Source: Acheta domesticus
Lineage: Eukaryota > Arthropoda > Insecta > Orthoptera > Gryllidae
Assembly (NCBI GenBank): GCA_031308135.1
Contig: JAHLJT010000631.1
Location: 215,707,773-215,771,772 of the forward strand
Reading direction: 5' to 3'
Length of the DNA stretch: 64,000 bases
The translations under genes were made by a program, and so were the position numbers. Each line of letters opens with the position of its first letter. Position 1 is the first letter of the stretch. The notes beneath the pieces were generated by a model that was not told the origin of the DNA, searched no databases, and saw nothing but the letters and a program-made list of their open reading frames with translations. Below, piece after piece: positions 1-11,592 of this stretch.

Positions 1-230
1 AGTAAATCAAATTTCTCCAAGACAGTGTCATAGCGAATGCATGTCCAAACTTGAGAGAGAACATTTAAACAATAGGATACTTGGCAACCCTGTCCAAACA
101 AGGACATAGAAGAAACCCGCACTCCCAAGAAACTCTTTCATCATATAAAACTTTTGCTGAGCGTAGAGTAAAACATGAACAATAAGTTGATCAGTAGCCT
201 GTGACGTGTAACACGCTGCAATAACAATTG
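1..230. repeat. Dispersed ~230 bp repeat, copy 1
   Basis: This stretch, beginning AGTAAATCAAATTTCTC, recurs in the same orientation at 37184-37425 with scattered substitutions and small indels. Shared landmarks are AACAATAGGATACTTG and CAGTAGCCTGTGA. It has no convincing coding potential. Its left edge may be cut by the window boundary, so the full unit could be longer. Confidence 0.6.
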
Positions 231-879
231 CCAGGCTTATTATTAATCTATACATTTAAAACACCAAGGTTTTTCGTTTATTAAAATTTGAGCTTTCTAC
301 CCAACCAAATTTCATGATTTTTTTCTTTAAATGAAAGGTCGTGGGTCCTAGATGTGTAATAACTTTTTCTTAATAACAAGTTTTATAGTATAAACAATGT
401 ATTTTAGCAATACTATATAAAAATCAATAAAAATATGCAATCATCATTTGTCTTCACGTCGTATTCAAGACGAAATTATCTTCATCGCCTGGTTCGAATG
501 TGATTGGTCTTAGCAGTTTTTTGTGCGAGTTGCAATTAATCTACCAAAATCAGTCGACGTTTCGAGAAAGATAGCGAAACGAAAATTTTTTAATTAGAAG
601 ACTGAGTGTATTAAACGCAAAGATTATTGAATTTAAATAAACATAATGTCCAGCAACACGTGTCCCTTTACAAAAAGTGCTCATTGTTTATAATTATGTA
701 AGTTTTTAAGTGACAATTGATAGTAGAATTCCATGCAACAGTTCACTGCAACATACGACGGACATCGAGAAAGTAAGATAGAAGGGCTGAGTAAGACACT
801 GGGTAATATATTTTTCAACATTGGCACCCATATGTTAGAGACTATCTTAACGGTCATAATAAGACATCGAGCGCCTCAG

Positions 880-1510
880 TTCATTACAAAATGTCGCAGC
901 AGCTTATCAAGTCATCCACGTCCTTTTGCTCCACGTACCGCCGATGTGACATTCGCTGTCATTTGTTTCCTCACGTTGCGCAACGAATCGGCGGCCAGTA
1001 TCCATCGTCAGCTTGTGCAAACCTACGGATTGGAGGTAAAGCATTGTCAAAATATTACCAATGGGTAATATTGGCGGAGTGGCGCCACACCCATTCGTCA
1101 ACACAAAAAAATTCAACATTCACAGCGAACCATTGTGGCAATCGTCTTTTGGGGTCGAAACGATATCTTGCTGGTCGACTTCATGCCCGAAGAAACCACC
1201 ATTAATGCGTTGTGAGACGCTAAAGAAGTTGAAACAAAAAATCAAAGATTAAAGAAGAAGGATGCTGACTCGTATGTCACTCCATGATAACGCCAGACTC
1301 CACGGGACAATGTGACTCACCCACTCTACTCCCCGGACCTGGCACCCTCGGATTACCACCTTTTCACCAAACTGAAGGAGTTCTTGGGTTGACAGCGATT
1401 TTCTAATGATAAGGTCGTGGAGACTGTGAAAAACGGCGAAGCGAAAGGTGTGCCACGTGGTAGACAAAAACTGGAGCTCAGGCTTCAAAAGTGCATTGAC
1501 CTTAAAGGCG
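880..1510 (+). pseudogene. Decayed mariner-type transposase
   Basis: Translated pieces in shifting frames match the order of a mariner (Tc1/mariner superfamily) transposase. An N-terminal helix-turn-helix-like part (SAASIHRQLVQTYG near 985-1030) is followed by a first catalytic-Asp block (LVDFMPEETTINA near 1168-1206). A second Asp block (HDNARLH near 1283-1303) and a third (YSPDLAPSDYHLF near 1328-1366) follow, and then QRFSND after an in-frame TGA. At least two frameshifts and stops interrupt it, so it cannot make transposase. The motif order and the HDN and SPDLAPSDYH signatures are diagnostic. I did not find terminal inverted repeats, so the element's limits are unknown. Confidence 0.85.
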
Positions 1511-1974
1511 ATTATATGAAAAAATGATAAAATATTTTGGCACTTCTCCTGTAAATCTCATTAAAATACATTCATTTTTCGATTTTTAACAAGCGGTGTA
1601 TTCTTACTTCCTAGACGTCCTTCGTACAAGTACCGATATCGTGTAAATGTAACTTCAATTACATTTTCAGTAACTTTAACTCTTTTGCATTTCGCCCAGA
1701 GGAAGGACCCAGTTTGGCAGCCGAAAGGTTGGCAACTGTGCCCAGAACGCGGCAACTACCAGATCGCCCAGTATCTATTGCCACCGGTCGTCGAAGGCTA
1801 TGCTTTCAGGATTTCTTCTCATTTCTTGTACATTTCTTTCACATTCGCTTAAATTTTCACTCCAAAGGTAGAAATGATGTATGACTTTAAGGGTATTATT
1901 GAAGAGTAAAACGTCGTCCTATGTCAGTTTTCGTTGAAACGTCGTACTATTCCACATACACGTATACGGGAAAT

Positions 1975-3131
1975 TAGTGGTGCTACAGAATGACACGAAC
2001 TCATATTCGTTCGTTTCCTAACTTCTATGGTCTCCGCTAGCTCGTCGGTTTTGCCCAGTCATCTTCCCAGCTATCATCTATCGCTGCCCAAAATACATTT
2101 CTTCACATTTTCTCAATTTTTCGGTCCCCTAAAGGTAGAACTAAAGCATGACTTTAATATTACAGAAAAATAAAACTTCGTCCGACGAACATTTTCGTTG
2201 AAAAATTTGGGGCAACTTTTAAGAAAATGTTTGTTTAAGCGTTACTGTAAATGCGAAATTTGAAGCTCTTTTTCACAGAAAACTTTTGAAGCTTCGAAAA
2301 TCTTAATTGAAAGTCATTTGAAGCACTTTTACTCACAAATGCAATAATGTATGCAAGTCACTGGAAATGTGCATGTTAATGCCGTGAGAGATATTGTATT
2401 TCAAAAAAATTACGTTAACGTAATTTTTGAAAAAACAAAACAATACTGCAAAGTGGTATGCAGCGTATTTAGCACTATCTACACAAAAAGTTTAAAGTAA
2501 AAATTCGGTGTCGTTTTGGCGAAAATAGAGTTTGAGCATTTCTAATAAAAAAGACAAAAACCAAGCAATTTTAAGCTCATTTACACAGAAAATTTATTCG
2601 AGCTAAGAAAATGTATTACAACAAGAGCTAATAATGCAGAACAAAATTTCATTTGAATGAAAAATCTCTATCTTAAATGTTGTAGTAGGGGGAAGGCGCA
2701 GAAAAATGTTCAAACTTTTCCAATTTAAAAAAAAATCCAGCTAACAGTGAAATTCGGACCTATGCGACCTTGGTCAGTGTATGTCACACTATTGTTACAA
2801 GAAATTTAAAGAAAAAATTTGGTGCCATTTTTGAGAAAATTTTGAAAATGTCGCAGGGGCTGGATGAGCTAAAAAATCAAAGAATGTTATTCAAAGTCGC
2901 AGACCTTCGAGTGAAGCGGATCGGTAGGGGAATATTCCATTTGAAAAAAATTCTACGCATAATGTAGGCGCTAGTGTTGTTCACAGACGACAGACGGACG
3001 GACGGATGGATTTTTTTGAACAAACATTTTTTCGGTATCAGGAGACCCCAAGATGTACATTTCCAGTGAAATATCGAAAACGATTTTCCGCAGCTACACA
3101 TATTACTACGCAAGCATATGATAAAGTAAAA
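1975..3131 (-). repeat. Palindrome-ended repeat family, copy a (reverse)
   Basis: A reverse copy of the abundant local family. It starts with the family's tail read backwards (TAGTGGTGCTACAGAAT, then the block complementary to GATAGATGGCAGCTGG). It passes through divergent internal modules and a short CGGACGGACGGA microsatellite at about 2990-3008. It ends near the degenerate palindromic head at about 3075-3131. Open reading frames inside are short and unconserved, so I treat it as non-coding. Confidence 0.65.
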
Positions 3132-3649
3132 GGCAGTCTTTTAAAATAGATCATGTACAATTTTTAAAATATTAAAAAAATATTATTTTAGTGCAGTTTT
3201 TCAAATCTTCGAAGTTGCAGATTTGAATTTCCCACATTCCTTTTGCTAAAAGCTTTCAGGATCTTTCAGATTGCATTGAAACAACACCGCACGCCAAAAC
3301 GCGACATGGCAGTTACAAAATTCTGAGAATCCCTTCTCATTGTGGGGAGATATTACAGCTGTGTGAATCGCAATTTTAATTGTCGATTTTTAAATGGCGT
3401 TAAAATACTTGGTTTTCGAACTAATGTTCCACGAAGTGTAATGAGTTTTACAAGCGATGACTGAGATGCGTTTATATGGACAGTGTGGAAGTCCGACACT
3501 TTTGAGAGCATTCCCGCCGTCCCGGGACAATGGCTAAGAGGCACACGACTATGGTTTACAGCGCCAGCCGATGTTTGAGCTAAAAGAAATTGCGATATTA
3601 CAATATTAAGTAACAGTTACTAAGATCGAGAAAGTACGTGCTGCTGTAG

Positions 3650-4160
3650 CTCCACTAGTTTTTGTATCGGATTGGATTTAGAGAATCAAAATTTCGAAAA
3701 CGGCCATTCTTTCTTTTCTTAAAGATGTTACTTCATCAATACCCATTGGAATATTTTTAGATCTTACCAAAACTTTTGACATCACTGACTGTAACATTTT
3801 CTTTCAAAATTACCTTCGTATGAAATTCGTGGTACTGCTCTAGATTATAGCCGAAACTTAAATATTAATCGTAAAGAGTAGAATTACCGTACACGCACGA
3901 AAGAACATTATTTACTCATCTTTTCAATTCTTTGACAGTTGAGTAGGGGGCCCCGCAGGGTTTGACCTTATACTCTTACTTTCCGACGGCATACGTAAAT
4001 GATATGCCCTCGACCATTAGAAATGGAAGAACAGTTGTTTGTTGATGACACGAATATTCTTTGCAAAAAGAAAACAATAAGTTGTACGATTTCAGATGTT
4101 TCAAAATGGTTTAGTAATAACAAATTAACAGTAAACAGTTAAACAGTTTCAATGCAGTTT
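3650..4160 (+). pseudogene. LINE reverse-transcriptase relic
   Basis: A degraded fragment of a non-LTR retrotransposon reverse transcriptase. Frame pieces give IGIFLDLTKTFD (catalytic motif A, near 3749-3784), a remnant of the GVPQG block near 3940-3960, and LFVDDTNIL (motif C with the F-x-D-D core, near 4037-4063). KWFSNNKLTVN follows. Many frameshifts and stops lie between the motifs. The motif order and spacing fit a Jockey-like or related LINE; the clade cannot be decided by eye. Confidence 0.8.
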
Positions 4161-4747
4161 TGTACTTTAAACATGTAATCACATGCGCAATTAAAAAAGA
4201 AAAATAAGCAAGTGAATAACGTTAAGGTAATAAGATTTCTATTTATTTCACTTAAGTTCAACGTCAAAAGTAACATCCACATACATGAAATCAACTCAAT
4301 TAAATTCATTATGTTACGAATTTAGAATTACTTTAAAATACGTCAGCCTTCAAGAAGCACGTTGAGGGTATTTTACGAATGTACATTCTCGCTTGAGATA
4401 CATTCTGGGAAATAATATTCGCATAATATTCTGGGAAAGAACATCTTAAAGTATCTAGACTTTTAGATTGTAGAAACAATAAGGAAATGCCGTCCATGTG
4501 ATTCCCGCGAGCCTGTTTTCCTTGAGTTTGGAATGGTACCATTACATTGCCTAATTATTTATGAATCAGTACTTTTTGCCAAAACCGAGTGGGAAAAAAT
4601 ATTCATACGATACAGATGTTTATAATTACAAAATATGTAAGAATCACATTCATCATATGTCAGAATCAACAGCTCACTACAAGAAGTCCACATAAATTAC
4701 AACTACGTTACTTCACAACACATTGCCAGATGACATTAAACAATCGA

Positions 4748-5467
4748 TACGAGTGGTAAAAGTGACTTATTTTGGGAGTAGTAAAGATAGTCACGAGGCC
4801 GACAAGCCGAGTGGCATAATATTATGAGCAAAATAGAATCACTTTTACTACGTGAATCTTACTTTATTTTAGACAGCCTTACTGACTTTCCTTTTACTTC
4901 AAGTATAAAGATAAATAAATTGAGTACTTTGCTACATTAAGATCAGTAGTAGCTGATGCGGTCAGACAAAATTATTTTGTTTCATTCACAGTTTTATCTG
5001 AACACTGGAGCTTGTCTCACTTTTACTACTAGTGCTAAAAATTGAATGCTCTGCACGGACTGAAAGAAACGGCTTTGCTTTTACTAGTGGGTGTAGCAGA
5101 CTGTCGCTAGTAAACGCGTTTCTTTCAGGACATGTGTAGCGGGCTTTTGAGCACTAGTGCTCACAGAGAGACGATGCTCAAGTGTTCAGATAAATCTGTG
5201 AACCCAATAAAGAAAACCAAAGCATTCCATGTGACCGCGTCAGCTACTATTGTCCTTAATGTATCATTAAGTGATTTGTGAATTTGAATACAAATAAAAA
5301 GTCAGTAAGGCTGCCTAAAATATAGGGTATAATGAGTATATAGGGTATATAAGGCACACATGGTAAAAGTGGTTTTATTTGGCTCCTAAGATTGCGCTCA
5401 TCGGCTTGTAGGCTCGTTTTGCAACCTTTCCTACTCGCAAAATAAAACGCCTACTTTACAATTCGTG
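4748..5467. repeat. Foldback element: ~720 bp near-continuous palindrome
   Basis: The two halves are inverted copies of each other, with the centre near 5107. Matching pairs run along the whole length. CGAGGCCGACAAGCCGA near 4794 pairs with the region near 5397-5415. CAGCCTTACTGACTTT near 4877 pairs with AAAGTCAGTAAGGCTG near 5299. TAGTAGCTGATGCGG near 4947 pairs with CCGCGTCAGCTACTA near 5235. TTTACTAG and CTAGTAAA flank the centre. The arms are about 350 bp with mismatches. No transposase is visible; a transcript would form a long hairpin. Confidence 0.8.
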
Positions 5468-5665
5468 TGATAAGCAACTATTCTGCTGCGTATCTGTTTC
5501 TGTACAATTAGAGACAATAACGCCCATCAAAAAGGAGAATATTTATTTTAAGAATGATATTTAGTGATTTATGTTTGAACTGTAAATTTTTTTAATACTA
5601 AATACATCTGCAACAAGTAATGCACTTCAACTTCCGGGGTGAATGATTCCCGTCTCGATCAGGTT

Positions 5666-7206
5666 TTACTTCCCCGTATACGTACGTATATACGTAGTAT
5701 AAGGAAAGTTATGTAATGGTGCGCAAAAAAACGGCGGATTTTCGACAGAAAAATCCATTGCCGGGCCCTGATAAAGAAAAAGTGGATAAATCCAGTTTCT
5801 TAATTAAGAAAAATTCCTCTAACACGTGGTGCAGTCAAAATCCATGTATTGTGAGTCGTCCTTGACACCGAAAAACCAATTAAAAGCAAAACCTCTGTCC
5901 GTCTGTCCAATCGTCCGTCTGTCTGTTAACAGCGCTAACCACTAAACCATTCAGCTGATCTTCTCCAAATTTGATATTTCCCGATCGATCTGACTGATTT
6001 TGTGGCACCTTGAATTTGAAACCGATATTTTAATTTTAGGGGGTACTTTACATGAAGCCTCTGGGACATTTTCAAAAAATAACGCCAACAATTTTCACTA
6101 AATTTTGTTGATGGATAGTCATGTCATTTAAGAGAATGGCGCAGGTCTCATGTTGGTTGAAAACTCTGACTTTCCGAAAATTGAAAAAAATCAAAATTTT
6201 TTCGGCGTCTTCCTACGATTACAATTATGATACATATTTTTTCATAATGAAATGTTTTCATAAAAAACAGATCTTCAAATAAGGTCATGTTCAATTTTTC
6301 AAAAACATGAATATTTTTTGAGAAATTTTGTGTCAAACATCGGCAATTTTTTATTTTCTTTACACAATTTTTTCTTAAAAACCGCAAAACATTTTTTATT
6401 AAGTTGGGACATTAGATAGCATAAAGGAAGCTTAAGAGAATGGTGCAGGTTTCATGTTAGTTGAAATGCCTGATTTTGAAGAAAAAAAAAAGTTCGCCCT
6501 CTTCCTACAACTACAATTTTTCTTAATGAAATATGCTCACCAAAAACAGATCTTCAAATAAGGTCATGTTGAATTTTTCCAAAATATGCATCTTTGTGGA
6601 GTAATTGCGCGTCAGAATTAGTTGCCCAATGTTATTCTTTATATTTAGGATGATTATAACGCAAATAGGTTTCGACGAGATTAATACATAAAACAAAACT
6701 AGTATTTTATAATAATTTATAAAAAAATGTTGGTTAAATTTACAATTTGTATTCTCAGTGTATGATGTGTTTCTTTCAAGCAATCCAATCCGCAAAGCTT
6801 TATTGAAATTTGCGCAACAATGCCCCAAGAGATATTTGAAAACTACATTGTTGGTGAACTACGAGATAGTGACAGTGATAAGATAAAGAAGTTTTATTTA
6901 TTAGAGTTTGTGTTTACAAATTAGACTTTTAGAAATTATTCAAAACCTACTGATAATTATAAAGATAATTATAATTATAATAAAATCTTTATTTTTGTCC
7001 GTATTGCGAGGTACAGAACATATATTCATTGAACGAAAGGTCACTTATTTACCAATATGTTAGCATTTCAACCGGCAAATTAGGAATACGTCAAAAAATG
7101 TACTTCGGGCGGAGATAGATAGCAGCTGGCAAGAGTACGTGGTATGTCCGAATAGCTAGCTGACACAAAAGGAAAGTCTGTGCTATTCTATAGCACCACT
7201 AGTTTC
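5666..7206 (+). repeat. Palindrome-ended repeat family, copy b
   Basis: Starts with the palindromic head (TTCCCCGTATACGTACG), followed by the conserved GAAAGTTATGTAATG, the CTGTCCGTCTGTCC microsatellite near 5898-5935 and the GGGACATTTTC block. It ends with the conserved tail (ATAGCACCACTAG at about 7190-7202). Inside, about 6120-6330 and 6410-6620 look like tandem versions of the same segment, sharing CAGATCTTCAAATAAGGTCATGTT-like sequence. No gene is seen. Confidence 0.7.
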
Positions 7207-7273
7207 GTCCAGTTTTCCTGATTCATTAAGCAATTGATGAGATGGCCCCTTGTTTTGCTTCTGGACATAAATG

Positions 7274-7370
7274 TACTAGCGGCAGTCTGCTACACCCACT
7301 AGTAAAAGCAAAGCTGTTTCTTTCAGGCCTTGCAGTGCATTCAGTTTTTAGCACTAGTAATAAAAGTGAG
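7274..7370 (-). repeat. Fragment of the foldback element
   Basis: About 95 bases (with GCAGTCTGCTACACCCACTA and TTAGCACTAGTAATAAAAGT) are the reverse complement of the central part of the foldback at 5015-5120. It lies just outside repeat copy b. The inverted partner arm is not evident here, so it is a partial copy. Confidence 0.6.
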
Positions 7371-7403
7371 AAGAAGCTTCACTATCAGCACGTTTTGGTG
7401 AAC

Positions 7404-8962
7404 TCCTTTTCCCAGTTTTGGTAGGTGTAGAGCCGGGCATATGGGTTGATATTTTATTAGCAATAGTATAAAATCAAATCTGTATTTCATTCGTAGTTCG
7501 TTTACCGATGCAAATTTGTTATCTACAACTTGGAAGGGAAATTTTCTATTTTTAAAGTGTTACTAATTTCGATTTGTTGATACTTTTATTCATCATTCGA
7601 TTGTACATAGTAAAAGGGGGAAGGGATTCTGGAGCTCAAAAATCCCTGCGCTGATTTACACTTGTCCCCTACACGCCACTTTCAGTTCGCAGGTTTTAGT
7701 TTTTAAAACAAATCGAATCAAATTAGATCGCGAAAAAGAAATTAAGAATCGTGTTACCCAGGGAATACTTAAAATTTCCACCAAAATAACGGACATGTTT
7801 GAGATTTCTTTCGCACAGTCATTTGCAGCACTTCTTGGCAATCGACACCCGCTGGCGGATGATCCTGTAAAAATATTCGACTTCGACGACGAACATCAAA
7901 GCGAAGGAGCTCGAAAACTTCAGTCTCAAATTTAGTGTCCTTGTGATAAACCGATTCAAGAGATTGTTTATCGTATTCCAACTTCTGCTTTCACACTGCA
8001 TAAAAAATGTCTTTCTTTAATGAATATAATTACGAGATAATGAGACGTTCAGAGTTAAAGTGGATCAAATCCAGAAATATAAAAATATGTTTTTGTTACG
8101 GTTTAATGCTTTTTGAAGGTGCATTTTTTTCGGAGCAAATATTAAACAAAATTCAGTTATCGTACTAGTTTGCTAGCAAAAGACGGCAATTAGCCCTGAA
8201 AAACTCCGTGTAATATCTGTGCTAAAATGGATCAAGTTAAAAATCGTAGTGTGCGGAGGTTGTTTGAGTACTTGTACACGTGAGTTGGTTTATTTCCAAA
8301 TAATTGATTCAGATAAATGTGTGGACTTCATTGATTCAGATGTAAGTTTCGACTACAATGATTCATCTTCAGACAATGTTTCTTTGGAAAACATATCACG
8401 ATGGCCACCCGTCAGATCAAAGACGACATTAATGCGGCTAGAGAGAGAGAAGATTGCAGTGCAACTGAAACATTGCTGTTAAAAGAAAACAACATTAAAC
8501 ATTAATATTGGGTTCTCAAAAGTTACTACCACGATTCATTTTGCAAAATTTGTTGAGAAGCAATATCCCCTGTAGAAACCCCAGGTGAGGTTACCGAGGG
8601 AAAGAAAAAACACTTTTTTCCTTCCTTCAGACACCCATATACATTTTAAAAGGTCGACAGACAGAGGCTCCAACTAGGTCACACACTTCCCTAAATGAAG
8701 GAATTGCAGAATTTGATAACGATGAACCTTTTTTTGATGAAGCCAGTTAAAGCCTAATTTGTAACTTTCAATTTGTTGTAGAATATTGTCTAAACGCTGT
8801 TAAAAAGTAATAAATGTTTCCCAATTTCACTGTCATTTCATCAACCTTACATGCGTAAGAATATTCCAGGGCCAGAATGGAACAAGTCCGGTAATTTCTA
8901 ATTTAAAATTGAAATTCTTGTTTTTGAAGTTCAAAGGAATGACACGTTTAAGTTCGTCTTTG
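7404..8962. other. No recognisable gene; unidentified relics
   Basis: The stretch holds short open frames on both strands (for example 7769-7981 minus, and 8219-8482 plus with an acidic DSDVSFDYNDSSSDN segment) and an AATAAATG poly(A)-like site near 8809. None matches a family I recognise and none shows supportable splice sites. They may be decayed transposon open frames. Confidence 0.4.
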
Positions 8963-8970
8963 AACATAAC

Positions 8971-9125
8971 CAGGGCTTGATTTCTGGCGGAATGCGACGG
9001 AACGGTGGCGTTCCGGTACCTCGAGAATAATTATTAAATCGTATTATAAATATATAACTATCTCTATAATTAATAATTAATTTGGAGCGCGTTCCGGAAC
9101 CTAAACTTGTATAAATCAAGCACTG
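8971..9125. mobile_element. hAT-like MITE, 155 bp
   Basis: Ends are CAGGGCTTGATTT on the left and AAATCAAGCACTG on the right, a 13 bp terminal inverted repeat with one mismatch. It is flanked by AACATAAC (8963-8970) and AACATAAT (9126-9133), an 8 bp target duplication with one mismatch. CA..TG ends plus an 8 bp duplication are typical of hAT elements. The inside also holds inverted GTTCCGG motifs. It is too short to code, so it is a non-autonomous derivative. Confidence 0.75.
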
Positions 9126-9133
9126 AACATAAT

Positions 9134-10990
9134 AAAACACAAGTGTCCCCTAAATCCCTTTCGAAATCAACTAGGCCAAATAACCAAATTATCTGTGAAC
9201 CATGGTTTATGAACTTGATACCTTTTTGCTGAGAACGCCTCAAGTATCTGCCATTTAATTGAAAGATATCTAGCATCTCAATAAAGAAACAAAATTAAAT
9301 ACGACCTAGGCTTGAAGACCGTACAAATTAGATGAAGCGTTGCATACAAAATCTTTAGTACACAATAGAATAAAAAAATGTGGGAGAAGCACATCGCCTT
9401 CGAGGCTCGGACTGTCTCGTTTGATTGGTAATTACTTCAAAATTTCGAGAAAAATAAAGAATTCGATGTTATATCTAATAAATATCTAAATTCGATGTCA
9501 TATCTAAATAATAATGTAACATTCATATATAAAATGAAATAGATAATTAGTGTAGCGTTTCCAGTTACACTAATTCCAATTAAATATTTGTTCATCGTTC
9601 CTTTCATTGCGATACTAATTCCAGTATGAAATAACTCAATTATAGGGTTTAATGTCAATTCTAGACGGACGCCGAAGCAGTAGCTCGAAACAATGGGTTA
9701 CGGAATGCGCGCTATCATACTTCCCGAATCTAGTCTCACTCCCATCCTTACATCACTTCGCGCTACGCTGATTCTCCGTTCCCATATGGCTTGTCCCCCG
9801 TGAAATAGAGAATCAGCAGAAGCAAGTACGCGGATGTTGTCCAAAGTCAAAACTGGGCTGTAGCACTATCGGATATGTAATAAATTATTCATTAGTTGGC
9901 TTTCTTGGCGCCCAATACATTGGCATCTTTTACATGTCACTAGTGAAAGTGTGAATCCACTTCAATAACCAACATTATTCTATAAACTTTGAATAGTCGT
10001 GGACGTGCATCAAATGACACATTGCTGTTCCTAAAATTTATTACAGATACAGCGAACCTACCTCGCCAATGCAAGAAACAACCAAATTATGAACATTTTA
10101 AGGAGTCGAAAAATAGAAGCTAATTCAAACATCGACAAATTCATGTTAGAAACGCTTTTTTCGTTTCTGATGGGGCTTATGTCAACAGTCGATACTAAAC
10201 ATTCTGTTTCGTCCAACCGATTCTTTATTTTGAACAATTTCTAGATTTAAAGATTTTTTTTTAACCTTGATCTGTCACACTTTTTCTCCAATGAATTGGA
10301 CCTCTCGCGCTACACTACATTTGCCACTGCTGTTTATTGCGAAGATGATAAAAAATTAACACCAGACAAATTCTGTTCATATTAATATGCAGTTCATTTC
10401 TCAAACTATTAAAAAACTTGGCCAGGCTCAACCACTCATTTAAAGCAGGCATGCCAAAAAATAAAAATTGTAGTAGTGATGCACTATGCAGATTTGATAA
10501 ATTTGTTCAAATTAAATTTCAATATTTTTTTAATCGGAAAACAAAATAGCATCTCAAGCAACAGTCACGAGTGAAGCCATTAATCTATAACGGGTTTGAA
10601 AAGCGCTGTAAGTTCTATCTACATAAAAAATTGTATTTAATGCTATGTGTCATACATGAAATGCCTAATCTATAGAGCAAAATTTTCGTTTGACGTACCC
10701 AAGTTCCTAGCCGGTTCCTAAGTTTTCAGGATCCCGGAACAATCCATATTCAAGAAGAAATTAATTTTCTAGTCTTCAAATGTTTTGTACACATATTGCC
10801 CACAAATCGCTCAGTTTTTTCGCACAAATACACCAATTTCTCAAGAGGAAGGAATTGTCTCCTTCCTCACGAAGCCGGCCATGTTGAACTATTGCGATGG
10901 TGTGGAGTTGCCGATTTGAATAACAGCGCCATCATGTGGTACAAATCTTGAACCATAAAAAGAGTAAACAAAACAGTTGAGAAACGATTG
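9134..10990. other. Intergenic, no gene recognised
   Basis: AT-rich sequence with only short open frames and no motif I can assign. The part after about 10860 is somewhat richer in GC and probably contains the 5' flank of the MIC13 gene, but I see no definite core-promoter element. Confidence 0.4.
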
Positions 10991-11096
10991 ACTATTCTTA
11001 TTTTTTTGGGGAGAAGTTTGTGGTGTACTTAGGCAGTAGTTTTGTGAATTAGTGGGCTATTTTTCATTTCTTCGGCAAATAAGTTGCCTTCAGGCG

Positions 11097-11592
11097 ATGG
11101 CTTTTCGATTTTTAAGGTATGTAATATTGCTGAACGTTAAAAAATTAATACATGAACCATTGTACGTAAAATTAAAATTCTCTTCTAGGTTCGGTATAAA
11201 AGCAGGGTTATGTGGGGCATTCGTTCATTATACAATTGAAGAAGGTGTATGGGGAAATAGTGAAGATTCTGCTAAATTGTATACAGAAATTTATAAAAAT
11301 GTTGCACCTTACATCAAGGAAGTTCCTGTTGAGGTAAAACTAAATGTTACTCATGAAGGTGTTATGATTTTAAAATAACTTGAAATTAAAATTCCTATTT
11401 CAGGTGCCTGAACTTCCAAAAGTTGAAAATATCACACAAGCTTCCCAACATTACTGGAACCTAGGTGTTAAAACCACTTTCACTTTTTTAAAGGATTTAC
11501 CAACGCATACCATTCATTGGTCAAAGAAAGGATGGGAAATAATGCAAAAATTTGCAGAATCTCCCAAGGCCGTGTCTGAAAAAAGCGATTAG
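11097..11592 (+). CDS. MIC13: MICOS complex subunit MIC13 (QIL1)
   Basis: Three exons at 11097-11116, 11189-11333 and 11404-11592, split by introns of 72 and 70 bp with GTATGT/CTAG and GTAAAA/TCAG borders. The spliced frame is open and gives 117 residues, close to the roughly 118 residues of animal MIC13. MIC13 is a small inner-mitochondrial-membrane protein that bridges MIC60 and MIC10 subcomplexes of MICOS and supports cristae junctions. Visible features are MAFRFLR followed by a membrane segment at about residues 8-26 (FGIKAGLCGAFVHYTIEEGVW region, with the family's Gly-rich stretch). A conserved middle (YKNVAPYIKEVP) and a C-terminal part with YWNLGVKTTF and IHWSKKGWE follow. The start codon is the only ATG that joins in phase to exon 2. 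Convergent with PA2G4. Confidence 0.93.
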
